Origin: Fluviicola sp.
GTDB taxonomy: Bacteria; Bacteroidota; Bacteroidia; Flavobacteriales_D; Crocinitomicaceae
Direction of reading: 5' to 3'
NCBI GenBank assembly: GCA_002734065.2
Contig: NVXU02000015.1
Span: forward strand, 1-64,000
Length of the DNA stretch: 64,000 bases
A model generated the notes under the pieces. The model was given only the letters and a program-made list of their open reading frames with translations, did not search any database and was not told the DNA's origin. Made by a program: the position numbers and the translations under genes. Shown here piece after piece: positions 26,596-34,744 of the stretch. The stretch's first letter is position 1. Every line of letters starts with the position of its first letter.

Positions 26596-27735
26596 TCACT
26601 TACTCTGCAGCCAGCGCATTAAAAATTTGTCATAAACTTCATAATAGGGTTTTTCTACGTTAGAATTGTACAACACGATTTCTTTTTTGACCAGCGCGTC
26701 TAAAGATCTTGTCACAATCGACGGAGAACCTAAGTTATGTTCAAAAATAAAGTCTTTAGAATTGGGATGCTTCAATCTCCCTTCTTTTCCAATGGCTTTC
26801 AATAAATTCCATTGAGTTCTTGTGAGAAGACTTCTGTATTGATAAAATTTTCCTTCTTGAAGAAGCAGAATATCATAGGCTACTTTTCTAACAGTGTCTA
26901 TCGATATATGTTCTCCCGACTTTACAAACAACTGGTTGCACAAGTACTGTGTATAAAATGTGTGGCGCTTAGTCCAATCCAAAATGAACGAAACAGACTC
27001 ACTGTCTATTTTTTTGTGATACTTTTTAAATAACTTAACGATAAATTTCTTGTATTTATCTTTTTCGATGTACGTTAAGCTTAAAGAACTACAACTTGCA
27101 AAAAAGGGACGTTTGGCGCTATTAAAAATTTCGTGCATTTGCTTTTGATTGCTTCCGCAGAAAATAAATGAGGTGTTTTTCAGCTTCTGAACTTGCGTTC
27201 TCAATACTGCTTCCATATTTTTTTCTGGGTAAGATAGTATTTGCTGAAACTCATCAATTGCGAACACTACTTGAATGTGTTGCTGATCTAAAAAAGTGAA
27301 TAAGCCTTCAATGGTCTTGTTTTGCTGTTCTGGAAGAGTGGCAGATATTGAAACGCTCGGTGCGCCTGTCAATTCATCAAAAGAAATAACGGGCCGAAAC
27401 ATGCGAAACGCTGATAGTATCTTCTTGCCAATAGAATGTCTTTTTGGAAAGGCATTGTAAATTGCGGTGGCTAATTTGTTGATGAATTCTGCCTTGTTGT
27501 TCGTGTCAAAAATATCGACATAGATGCAGACAAGGTTTTTTTCTTTCTGCAACTTGTAGAACACGTGCTTTATTAATCCCGTTTTTCCGAGTCGGCGAAA
27601 AGCAAATAAGGTAATGTTGGATTTATTAAGAATGAAGTCGGTTAAAATTTTGGTTTCATTCTCTCTGTCACAGAAGTAAAAAGGACTCCTGTAGTCTTTG
27701 TCTAAGAAAGGATTGAATTCATCTGCTTTTTTCAT
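26596..27735 (-). CDS. ATPase_2-type P-loop ATPase
   Basis: 379 residues from the preferred start MKKADEFNPFLDKDY at 27735. The track start at 27798 is a TTG within a repeat array; ATG codons at 27789 and 27774 are alternatives. It has a variant Walker A (FRRLGKTGLI), Walker B (VVFAIDEFQQI), a sensor segment FIFCGSNQ and a C-terminal winged-helix-like domain (about 320-379). It belongs to the archaeal-type ATPase_2 group of STAND-like ATPases, whose cellular roles are mostly unknown. It stands alone between clpX and trmB. Four 14-bp direct repeats lie 46 bp upstream of the chosen start. Confidence 0.78.
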   Translation of the reverse strand: MKKADEFNPFLDKDYRSPFYFCDRENETKILTDFILNKSNITLFAFRRLGKTGLIKHVFYKLQKEKNLVCIYVDIFDTNNKAEFINKLATAIYNAFPKRHSIGKKILSAFRMFRPVISFDELTGAPSVSISATLPEQQNKTIEGLFTFLDQQHIQVVFAIDEFQQILSYPEKNMEAVLRTQVQKLKNTSFIFCGSNQKQMHEIFNSAKRPFFASCSSLSLTYIEKDKYKKFIVKLFKKYHKKIDSESVSFILDWTKRHTFYTQYLCNQLFVKSGEHISIDTVRKVAYDILLLQEGKFYQYRSLLTRTQWNLLKAIGKEGRLKHPNSKDFIFEHNLGSPSIVTRSLDALVKKEIVLYNSNVEKPYYEVYDKFLMRWLQSK

Positions 27736-27780
27736 CGTTAAACCATCTATGTCACAAAGGTAACGATTTGTCATTGTATT

Positions 27781-27836
27781 ACAAAACATATCACACAAAA
27801 TATATTACACAAAATGTATCATACAAAATGTGTAAT
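27781..27836. repeat. Four 14-bp direct repeats upstream of the ATPase gene
   Basis: Four contiguous units read ACAAAACATATCAC, ACAAAATATATTAC, ACAAAATGTATCAT and ACAAAATGTGTAAT, all beginning ACAAAA. The 14-bp period is not a heptamer simple repeat of the kind seen elsewhere, and the array sits exactly where an operator or promoter of the ATPase gene would be. It may be a binding site for a protein that recognises each unit. Confidence 0.85.
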
Positions 27837-27878
27837 TATAATTTAATGATAACTAGAACAGAAAAGCAGGCTGTTCTT

Positions 27879-28544
27879 CTAAATTTTAAATTTACAATAC
27901 TTAATTACGCTTCCTCTCGAGGTGAATAATCTCTCGTAGTGCGTCTTGATGTGAAAGATGTCTTTCGTTACAGGGTCAATGTTCTCGGGTAATTCGCCGT
28001 ATAAATCCCACGTTAATTCGAGTAGCTCGTAGTTGTGTTCTTTGATTTGTTCTTCCGTGTATTCGAACAATAAATCGCTGTCCGTTTTCATGTGAACGAC
28101 TCCTCCAGGTTTTAAAATTTTGCGATACCGTTCAATAAACGGAGGTGAAGACAAACGCTTATTCACTTTTTTAGGTTGCGGATCGGAGAAAGTTAACCAA
28201 ATTTCATCAACCTCATTTTCTCCAAAATAGTCATCGATAAAATCAATTTTCATTCGTAAAAAAGCCACATTGTTTAACTTGTCGTTGATTGCTTCTTCTG
28301 CACCGATAAACATTCTTGCTCCTTTGATGTCCACACCAATGAAATTTTTATTCGGGAAGTGTTTTGCCAAACCGACGGAGTATTCTCCCTTGCCGCAACC
28401 CAGTTCCAAAACAATTGGATTCTCATTCTTAAAATGTTCTTCTCTCCACTTCCCTTTCATCGGAAAAGGTTCTCTAATCACAGGCTCATAAAAGTTGTCA
28501 AACTCCTTTACTGCTGCAAACCTTCTTATTTTATCTTTCCCCAT
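27879..28544 (-). CDS. trmB: tRNA (guanine-N7-)-methyltransferase
   Basis: 221 residues. SAM-binding motif VLELGCGKGEYSVGLA, FIGVDIKGAR, and the family signature WLTFSDPQPKK, which contributes to catalysis at G46 of tRNA. The C-terminal region GGVVHMKTDSDLLFEYT completes the Rossmann fold. Its first base overlaps the last base of the kelch gene stop codon, so the two are coupled. Confidence 0.95.
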   Translation of the reverse strand: MGKDKIRRFAAVKEFDNFYEPVIREPFPMKGKWREEHFKNENPIVLELGCGKGEYSVGLAKHFPNKNFIGVDIKGARMFIGAEEAINDKLNNVAFLRMKIDFIDDYFGENEVDEIWLTFSDPQPKKVNKRLSSPPFIERYRKILKPGGVVHMKTDSDLLFEYTEEQIKEHNYELLELTWDLYGELPENIDPVTKDIFHIKTHYERLFTSRGSVIKYCKFKI

Positions 28545-29812
28545 TACAACTTAATTCTAATGGAGCGTCCTCCTTGAATAAAAATATAAACACCTGACTT
28601 ACAGTCAACTCTATTGATTATGAAATTATTTGCCTCTTTGAATTTTTGGACAACTCGACCAGATGTATCAGTTAACTGGGCCTCTAAATCAGATGCTGAT
28701 GTTATTTCAATTCTATCTTCGAAGGACTTAACGGTAAAATTAACAGCCTCATTTTCTGACAAATAAACGCTTTGATTTTCTAATAAAAAGGTTCTGTTCG
28801 AAACTGTTTGAGTACTGTCCATTCCTCCGCAAATTATCCAACGATTATTTGATAATTTTGCGATTCCTCTCAAATCCATTACTCCATAAGTTTGCGAATT
28901 ATCATCGGTAAATTGTAAATTAGATTGGTTAAAATCAAGAATTCTTGCAGAAGGTGCAACGCCTCCACTCCCGTTGTAAGCAATCCCGTTATAGTTATAA
29001 GAAACCGAAGAGCCTCCAACCCAAAACATAGCATTTGCAGTTCCAGAACAGGCTGCTCTATAACTTGCTAGTCCAGGAGCATCCGCCATTTGCGACCATG
29101 TCAAATTTGTTGGATCATTTGGGTCAATAAATGCCTTTCTCATGTATTTTCTTGCAGCAAAAGAACCTCCTCCTGCTCCTCCATAGTAATACAACGTGTC
29201 TCCAAGAATATAGCCCGAAGCGCCAAAAGATGTAAACCAAGCGTTGTTCGGTGTAAAAGTCCCTAATTGCCAAGAATTAGCAGTCGGGTCATAAATCTGC
29301 ACATTCGGCTTATTGGCTGTATTGCTCCATCCCGTTACCACGAAAATCAAACTGTCTTTGTAAACACACTGAACGTGGTCATCAATGGCTAAAGGGATTG
29401 GCGCTCCATCTACCTCAAACAAATCGGTTGTTGGGTTGTAAATGTGTACTTTATTAGAACTAATTTCTGAAGAACTTGAAAGCACATGATAACCTCCAAG
29501 AATATAAATTTTATTCTTCACAAAAGATGCGGCAGAGGCAATTTTACCAGTGGCATCGGGCAAAGAATCAATCTCAATCCATGAATCCGTCGCGACTGTA
29601 TATTTAAAAGAACGTTGGTGGATGCCCGAATAAATTTTAGTCGTGTCAATTCCCCCAAAAGAATAAACAAACTCATTGCCGTTAATAATCGCTTCACAAA
29701 CTGCATTATTTGAAGTGGGGAAAGGCATAGGGCTCAATTCAGTCCATTGCCACTGGGCATTTGCAAAGTTTGCAAAGAATATAAACGCGATAATTTTAGC
29801 AAAATTCAACAT
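28544..29812 (-). CDS. Kelch-repeat T9SS cargo protein
   Basis: 422 residues. A signal peptide (NFAKIIAFIFFANFANA) is followed by about five kelch repeats (KIYILGGYH, LYYYGGAGGG, MFWVGGSS and ICGGMDST are blade motifs), forming a beta-propeller. A C-terminal sorting-like segment of about 75 residues (VKSFEDRIEITSASDLEAQL, then SGVYIFIQGGRSIRIKL) resembles T9SS type A tails, though the usual PNP motif is absent. It is likely exported. It overlaps the upstream DUF2797 gene by 17 bp and trmB by 1 bp, so an extracellular protein is translationally linked to two housekeeping-like genes. Confidence 0.82.
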   Translation of the reverse strand: MLNFAKIIAFIFFANFANAQWQWTELSPMPFPTSNNAVCEAIINGNEFVYSFGGIDTTKIYSGIHQRSFKYTVATDSWIEIDSLPDATGKIASAASFVKNKIYILGGYHVLSSSSEISSNKVHIYNPTTDLFEVDGAPIPLAIDDHVQCVYKDSLIFVVTGWSNTANKPNVQIYDPTANSWQLGTFTPNNAWFTSFGASGYILGDTLYYYGGAGGGSFAARKYMRKAFIDPNDPTNLTWSQMADAPGLASYRAACSGTANAMFWVGGSSVSYNYNGIAYNGSGGVAPSARILDFNQSNLQFTDDNSQTYGVMDLRGIAKLSNNRWIICGGMDSTQTVSNRTFLLENQSVYLSENEAVNFTVKSFEDRIEITSASDLEAQLTDTSGRVVQKFKEANNFIINRVDCKSGVYIFIQGGRSIRIKL

Positions 29813-30584
29813 AATAACTGGTGTGTTTTCTCATATTAAAAACTTCTCCGTTTTCAAAAAGAAGGTATTGTCCTTTAATTCCCATCAGTTTTCCTTCGAT
29901 GATTGGAGTCTTATCAAACGATAGACTTTTCACTTTCTCGGGAAACTCTAAAACAGGGTAATTGATTTCTATAATTTCGTCATTTTCGGAGAATAATTCC
30001 ATAATATCTGCTGGTAGATGCTCCTCTAACGCCCATTTCTCTTCTTCCAAATCGATGGTCTCATCCACTTCATTTTGCAGCATCTTTCGCCAATTGGTTT
30101 TGTCCGTAAAGAATTCTTTCAGAGCAACCTCTACTCTACCCGCTTCGTAACGGTTTGGGGTTTCTGCCAATCGAATAGCGGCAGATGCACCTTGATCAAT
30201 CCACCTGGTTGGGATTTGGTCTCCTCGTGTGATTCCAACTTTCACAGCACTCGATTTTGCCAAATAAACGATGTGTGGTCGATTGTGATGCTTTTCTTCC
30301 CATTCCGGATCACGTCCTTCTCCCAAATGTGCACGACACAATTCCGGTCGAAGGATGCATTCTGCAGATTCTGGCGCATTCATAAAACAGGGGTAGCAAA
30401 AACCTTGTCCGTAAGATTTCTTGATTACTTTTTTGCAGGCAGAACAATTGATAACACCGTTCCATTCCAATCGAATTTCTTTGCCGATGTAGTCATTCAT
30501 ACAGATATCTGAGGACAAATTGAGTGTGTATCTCACTTCGTCTTCCAACTGAACGGTCATTTTTCGAATATTCCCTGCAATCAT
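29796..30584 (-). CDS. DUF2797 zinc-ribbon-like protein
   Basis: 262 residues. A Cys cluster CSACKKVIKKSYGQGFCYPC suggests a zinc ribbon; the next segment has PELCRAHLGEGRDPEWEE and HIVYLAKSSAVKVGITRGDQ, the DUF2797 signature, with a GIY-YIG-like strand pattern (IVYLA then VKVGIT). I cannot assign a catalytic role. It lies 1 bp after gldC and overlaps the kelch gene start. Confidence 0.82.
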   Translation of the reverse strand: MIAGNIRKMTVQLEDEVRYTLNLSSDICMNDYIGKEIRLEWNGVINCSACKKVIKKSYGQGFCYPCFMNAPESAECILRPELCRAHLGEGRDPEWEEKHHNRPHIVYLAKSSAVKVGITRGDQIPTRWIDQGASAAIRLAETPNRYEAGRVEVALKEFFTDKTNWRKMLQNEVDETIDLEEEKWALEEHLPADIMELFSENDEIIEINYPVLEFPEKVKSLSFDKTPIIEGKLMGIKGQYLLFENGEVFNMRKHTSYYVEFC

Positions 30585-30585
30585 G

Positions 30586-30933
30586 TTAATCTTCTGGTAA
30601 AATGTTCATTTTATCGGCAAAATGATGGCAATAATCACGTAAATCTTCACAAATATTACTTTCTCCCGTTGCTTTTTCAAAAGAATCAGAAAGCGTCAAT
30701 AAAGTCTGATGAAAAAACTGTTTCATCTCTTCAACCGACATGTCTTTGGTCCACAAATCAATTTTCATGGTGTTATTTGCTTTTGGATCCCAAAGAGAAA
30801 GAAGCATTGCTTTTGCGTTTGCATTCTCCACTCCGCCATCATCCGCGCTCCATTTCATCGCAATAGGCAAGTTGTTCTCGTTCAAACCTACGTTGATTTC
30901 TATTTTTGATGTCTTTGTTATTTTTTCTTCCAT
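30586..30933 (-). CDS. gldC: Gliding motility protein GldC
   Basis: 115 residues, cytoplasmic, no signal peptide. The family pattern is visible: KTSKIEINVGLNENNLP, IKWSADDGG-like (MKWSADDGGVEN), KTMKIDLW-like segment and the helix MKQFFHQTLLTLSDSFEKATG. In Flavobacterium, gldC lies by gldB and is important but not essential for gliding. It is followed by DUF2797 at 1 bp. Here gldB and gldC are separated by an inserted four-helix-bundle gene and repeats. Confidence 0.92.
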   Translation of the reverse strand: MEEKITKTSKIEINVGLNENNLPIAMKWSADDGGVENANAKAMLLSLWDPKANNTMKIDLWTKDMSVEEMKQFFHQTLLTLSDSFEKATGESNICEDLRDYCHHFADKMNILPED

Positions 30934-30934
30934 T

Positions 30935-31008
30935 TTTCAAGGATTCAATGTTTTAATGTTTTAATGATATAAGGTCTTAAGTAGATTCTTGTTATAATGA
31001 TTTAATGA
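30935..31008. repeat. Left flanking repeat of the four-helix-bundle gene
   Basis: The 74 bp starting TTTTCAAGGATTCAATG, with TTTAATGTTTTAATG and later CTTGTTATAATGATT, align with 31457-31515 on the other side of the four-helix-bundle gene in the same orientation. The unit also contains the AATGTTTTAATG word found in other spacers. Confidence 0.75.
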
Positions 31009-31033
31009 TTGCAAAAATACGGGTTTAAATGAT

Positions 31034-31405
31034 TTATCTATTCTTTGCTACAACATTCTTTGCTTTGGTGGTTATTTTAGCTAATTCAGTCGCTTCTTTT
31101 GTTAGGCGTTCTAATTCTGCAAGATTATTAGATAGTTTGGTATCCTTTATCACTTCCAACCAATATTCAGATTCATCAACCTCTTCGACAACGATGCACA
31201 TCTTACTGAAAAACTCATTTCTTGACCTTGCTGTACAAGCAGAACGGTAATTTGCTCCTGTTGAGGTTGCTGACTTCACTAATTGATAGGTTATAACGGC
31301 AGATGCTTTGCTTGTTTTTAATGAATCACAGAATTTGATAGTGTCCACTGCAAACTTCTTTGTGCGTCTTTTCATATTCTCTATGAATAGATTTTTTTCA
31401 GTCAT
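31034..31405 (-). CDS. Four-helix-bundle (S23/IVP-like) protein
   Basis: 123 residues, four predicted amphipathic helices. The pattern KKFAVDTIKFCDSL, YQLVKSATSTGANYRSA, and VVEEVDESEYWLEVI is that of the 23S rRNA intervening-sequence / four-helix-bundle family, which in many Bacteroidota occurs as solitary genes in spacers. Its function is unknown; relatives of the same fold serve as accessory proteins of diversity-generating retroelements, but no reverse transcriptase lies in this window. It splits gldC from gldB and is bracketed by direct repeats. Confidence 0.85.
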   Translation of the reverse strand: MTEKNLFIENMKRRTKKFAVDTIKFCDSLKTSKASAVITYQLVKSATSTGANYRSACTARSRNEFFSKMCIVVEEVDESEYWLEVIKDTKLSNNLAELERLTKEATELAKITTKAKNVVAKNR

Positions 31406-31456
31406 TTTAAATAGTGCTTTTTTGTTGCTCCATTCAAGTTAAGAAAAAATATGCAA

Positions 31457-31515
31457 TTTTCAAGGGTTTAATGATTTAATGTTTTAATGTTGAAGTAAAC
31501 TCTTGTTAAAATAAT
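31457..31515. repeat. Right flanking repeat of the four-helix-bundle gene
   Basis: TTTTCAAGGGTTTAATGATT, TTTAATGTTTTAATG, AAGTAAACTCTTGTTAAAATAATT align with the left copy at 30935-31008, with a small gap. Together they bracket the four-helix-bundle gene. Confidence 0.75.
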
Positions 31516-31554
31516 TGAAAAGGGATTGAGAATATAAGGAGTTTAAAAAAATCT

Positions 31555-31665
31555 AACCTACAATAAGCATCCATTAAATCATTAAAACATTGATTCCACT
31601 CTAACCTACAATGGGCATCCACTGAAACATTAGAACATTAGAACATTAAAACATTGAATCACTGC
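31555..31665. repeat. Two tandem repeats rich in CATTAAAACATTG words
   Basis: Two consecutive units begin AACCTACAATRRGCATCCA and end in ATTAAAACATTGA followed by a TC-rich tail. The CATTAAATCATTAAAACATT core is the reverse complement of AATGTTTTAATGATTTAATG in the flanking repeat above and in the spacer near 46030, so the whole gldC-gldB gap is a repeat cluster. Confidence 0.75.
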
Positions 31666-31666
31666 C

Positions 31667-32677
31667 TCACTCCACCTCATACTCCGGCATAATCTCATTG
31701 TAACTAGCTTCTACCATCTCAGCTACAGAAACATCATTTTTCTTCATATACTGATGTATCATTCTCCAGCCTAAAAACTGTCCGTATCTATCCGGCGCTT
31801 CTTGGTTGGGTAATCCAGGAGTAAACGGCCCTTCTGAAATCATATTTCGCGTTGTCTGCTCACTCGTTTTGAACAATAACTTCTCATCCACTAAATATTT
31901 CCAGAAAGCTCCTTCGTTTTTTATTGCCCAATCATAATTTTCTTGAGAATAACGAAGAATAACACTCGATTCCATTTCTGGGAATGCAGCTTCTGTCAAA
32001 TATAAAATTTTGCCCCATCGAATCATGTTCTCGGCTAAATTTCCTTCTACTGGGTCAACGTAATGCGTCGCTATCCAACCAGTTAAAATGTCTCTTTCAT
32101 AATAGCGTTCATCCATCGCAATTTTCATCCAATCGTAATAATATTGAGGATTTAATTGCTTCACAACATCGGTTGTATCTCCCAAATACCACTCCATTCC
32201 GATTCCGATTTCGTTCTCCGTACAAAAAACGGCCGTGGTAAAAAGAGCGTTTAAATAAGCAATTGTTTGAGGTTGTTTTCCTTCAGGGAAATGGTATTTA
32301 AGATGTGAAAAACCATTGTTTATTGCTTTTTCTTTCTCTTGCAGAAAAGGAAACAAGGTCGCAATTCTTCTTTCTAAAGTCTGAATGGATGTGTCCGCTC
32401 TAAACATCTTGATACTGTTGTAGAATGCAGAGTCTTCAACAAGTCCAATTCTCAGTACATGACCAATCTCATAATCATAAATATCTTTCAACTCATTTTT
32501 ATAGAAATGATGCTTAGAAATAAGCTCAATTGAGTCAGAGCTATAGATGGTTTCGTCAACGTTTACAAAATTAATCTCCACTTGAGAGTTGCTTGCATCG
32601 ATTAACAATGGGTTCGTATCACAGCTGCTAATTGTAAATATTAGCAGAACAATTACAAATGAGAGTCTATAAGTCAT
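31667..32677 (-). CDS. gldB: Gliding motility lipoprotein GldB
   Basis: 336 residues with lipoprotein signal (LLIFTISSC) and a periplasmic or outer-membrane domain of the GldB family: FFPFLQEK-like (ATLFPFLQEKEKAI), EWYLGDTTDVVKQLNPQYYY, then APDRYGQFLGWRMIHQYM at the C-terminus. GldB is required for gliding and affects T9SS stability; the GldB domain is related to DUF2268-type metallopeptidase-like folds. Its start is divergent from the beta-barrel gene at 32755, with 77 bp between. Confidence 0.93.
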   Translation of the reverse strand: MTYRLSFVIVLLIFTISSCDTNPLLIDASNSQVEINFVNVDETIYSSDSIELISKHHFYKNELKDIYDYEIGHVLRIGLVEDSAFYNSIKMFRADTSIQTLERRIATLFPFLQEKEKAINNGFSHLKYHFPEGKQPQTIAYLNALFTTAVFCTENEIGIGMEWYLGDTTDVVKQLNPQYYYDWMKIAMDERYYERDILTGWIATHYVDPVEGNLAENMIRWGKILYLTEAAFPEMESSVILRYSQENYDWAIKNEGAFWKYLVDEKLLFKTSEQTTRNMISEGPFTPGLPNQEAPDRYGQFLGWRMIHQYMKKNDVSVAEMVEASYNEIMPEYEVE

Positions 32678-32754
32678 TAAAATTCTTTAATTTCGTACTC
32701 AAAAGTACTCAAAACAAATAATTTGAGTAAGAATTTAAGCACAAAATAAGCAAG

Positions 32755-33573
32755 ATGAAAAAAGTAATAATAGCAATTGCATTTTTAGGAATAATTAGTT
32801 CTGCAAATGCGCAAGAAGCAGCAGACAAGAAAGTACAAGCAGGCTTGGTGTTTGGAGCAGGAATGAATATCCAAAAAATGGGTACTAAAAAATTAGCCGC
32901 TGATGGAATTGGTTCTTTGATGACAATTGGGGCAAACCTCAATTATACTTTTAACGAAACTGTTGGAATCACTTTTGGTGTTGAATTTGATTTTGAAACG
33001 CTAAAATACAAGCAAGGACCAAGTCCAGTTTACTATTATTATAACGATAATACCATCTTATCTAAGACAGAAGCTTCAAGTGATCCAAATGCTGAACTTT
33101 ACCAGTTAACAGCTAGAAAACAGAAGCCTATTTATTTAACTATTCCAATTATGGCTCTTTTCAGAACCAAATTCATCGGTTATTTTCGTTATTTCGGGAA
33201 GTTTGGTTTAAGAAATAGCTTTCTTTTATCCAATAAAACCTTCGATCAAGGGACTAACTATCCACTGGACTTAAATCCAATTGCTGAACTAGCAACAATT
33301 GGCGCGAACGATAATATGCAATACAGCAAGTCGGATATGGACTTTTTTAAATCATCTGTAGGACTAGCGGGTGGTGCAGAATGGAATTTTACAGGTTCGA
33401 CTTCTTTGGTTTTAGAAGTTGGATACTACTATGGATTTGTTGATATTTATTGGGATAGAAATGAAGATAATAGTTCCCTTTTTACAACGGACGCTACCGG
33501 TTTAAATCCAGCTTTCTTCAACAACTCTGTCAACCAAAGCCAGATTCAATTCAAGCTTTCTATCTTATTCTAA
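32755..33573 (+). CDS. Outer-membrane beta-barrel protein
   Basis: 272 residues with signal peptide (IIAIAFLGIISSANA). The rest shows alternating hydrophobic strands, many Tyr and Phe residues and a terminal aromatic (KLSILF), typical of small beta-barrels of the PorT/porin-like (outer membrane beta-barrel) group. No substrate is evident. The stop lies 6 bp before the nadE GTG, so they are probably one unit. Confidence 0.75.
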   Translation: MKKVIIAIAFLGIISSANAQEAADKKVQAGLVFGAGMNIQKMGTKKLAADGIGSLMTIGANLNYTFNETVGITFGVEFDFETLKYKQGPSPVYYYYNDNTILSKTEASSDPNAELYQLTARKQKPIYLTIPIMALFRTKFIGYFRYFGKFGLRNSFLLSNKTFDQGTNYPLDLNPIAELATIGANDNMQYSKSDMDFFKSSVGLAGGAEWNFTGSTSLVLEVGYYYGFVDIYWDRNEDNSSLFTTDATGLNPAFFNNSVNQSQIQFKLSILF

Positions 33574-33579
33574 ATTCCC

Positions 33580-34365
33580 GTGCAAGCAAAAAAAGTCGCT
33601 CAATACATTGTCTCATGGTTAGACAACTATTGTTCTGAAGCGAAAGCAGAAGGTTTTATTATCGGTATTTCTGGAGGAGTCGATTCTGCACTAACATCTA
33701 TGTTATGCGCAATGACTGGCCAAAAAGTCATCCTTTTAAGTATGCCTATTCGGCAAACAAGTGCAGAATATTCTCGCGCAAAGAATCACATTGAAGACAT
33801 GACGGATAAGTATGAGAATGTAAGTTCTTACGACATCAACCTAACAGATACTTTTGCTTCTTTTGAGAAAGACATGCCTTTTGACATTGAAGAACAGCAT
33901 CTCGCAATGGCAAATTCTCGTGCACGACTAAGAATGGCGACCTTATATGCCATCGGTCAGGCAAACTTGTGCTTAGTCGCAGGAACTGGAAACAAAGTCG
34001 AGGATTTTGGTGTCGGATTCTACACCAAATACGGCGATGGCGGTGTTGATTTAAGTCCAATTGCGGATTTAACAAAAACGCAAGTCTGGGAATTGGCGGA
34101 AGAAGTAGGAGTCATCAACGAGATTGTTGTTGCCAAACCGACAGACGGTCTGTGGGAAGATGGTCGAAGCGACGAGGATCAAATTGGCGCAAGCTATCCT
34201 GAGTTAGAGTGGGCAATGGAATATTCGGAAGATGAAAACGATATTTCAGAGCGTCAGAAAGAGGTCTTGGCGATTTATAGAAAATTTAACCGAGCGAATA
34301 AGCATAAAATGGTTGCGATACCAGTTTGTGAGATTCCTGCGCGAATAAAATTAATAATGTACTGA
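33580..34365 (+). CDS. nadE: NAD+ synthetase (ammonia-dependent)
   Basis: 261 residues with start GTG at 33580. The N-type ATP pyrophosphatase motif is IIGISGGVDSALTS; the NaAD-binding and metal sites include GTGNKVEDFGVGFYTKYGDGG and PTDGLWEDGRSDEDQIGASY. There is no N-terminal glutaminase domain, so it is the ammonia-dependent type of about 250-275 residues. It makes NAD+ from nicotinate adenine dinucleotide. In Flavobacteriales it often lies close to gldB and gldC, as here. Confidence 0.95.
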   Translation: MQAKKVAQYIVSWLDNYCSEAKAEGFIIGISGGVDSALTSMLCAMTGQKVILLSMPIRQTSAEYSRAKNHIEDMTDKYENVSSYDINLTDTFASFEKDMPFDIEEQHLAMANSRARLRMATLYAIGQANLCLVAGTGNKVEDFGVGFYTKYGDGGVDLSPIADLTKTQVWELAEEVGVINEIVVAKPTDGLWEDGRSDEDQIGASYPELEWAMEYSEDENDISERQKEVLAIYRKFNRANKHKMVAIPVCEIPARIKLIMY

Positions 34366-34402
34366 TGGGTCGCGACCCACCCGTACATTATTTATTTTAT
34401 TC
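34343..34402. repeat. Symmetric inverted repeat spanning both stop codons
   Basis: The nadE stop region contains AATAATGTAC and GTACATTATT at equal distance from a perfect central palindrome TGGGTCGCGACCCA (34366-34379). The outer arms extend to about 20 bp with one mismatch and include the ferredoxin stop codon at 34397. It can fold as one long hairpin, so it may act as a bidirectional terminator between the convergent genes, and its core (GTAC, GGGTCGCGACCC, GTAC) resembles the palindrome at 54424. Confidence 0.9.
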
Positions 34403-34714
34403 CGGTGCTAAACGCAGTATAATTCCATCAATTTCATCCGAAATCTGAATTTGGCAACCTAAACGGCTATTATCTTCAACATGAAATGCTTGATCGAGCA
34501 TGTCTAACTCATCATCACTTTGTTCTGGAAGTTTGGTGTCTGATTCGAGGTAACACTGACAAGTTGCGCACATTGCCATTCCTCCACATTCTCCGATAAC
34601 AGGTAACTCATAAGCCTTACAAAGCTCCATGATGTTCATATTCATGTCTGTGGGACCTTGCAAATCATGCGATTCTCCTTCTCTATCAATGATTGTTACT
34701 TTGACGTCTTGCAT
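34397..34714 (-). CDS. Adrenodoxin-type [2Fe-2S] ferredoxin
   Basis: 105 residues. The [2Fe-2S] loop CGGMAMCATCQCYL gives Cys spacing C-x5-C-x2-C, with a fourth Cys in SRLGCQIQ. The pattern IGECGGMAMCATC is that of adrenodoxin-like (ISC-type) ferredoxins, not plant-type. It carries electrons for Fe-S assembly or a monooxygenase-type partner. The upstream gene on the same strand is a Rieske-fold lipoprotein 30 bp away. Confidence 0.92.
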   Translation of the reverse strand: MQDVKVTIIDREGESHDLQGPTDMNMNIMELCKAYELPVIGECGGMAMCATCQCYLESDTKLPEQSDDELDMLDQAFHVEDNSRLGCQIQISDEIDGIILRLAPE

Positions 34715-34744
34715 TCTCTTAATTTATTGCACAAAGATAGTGAA

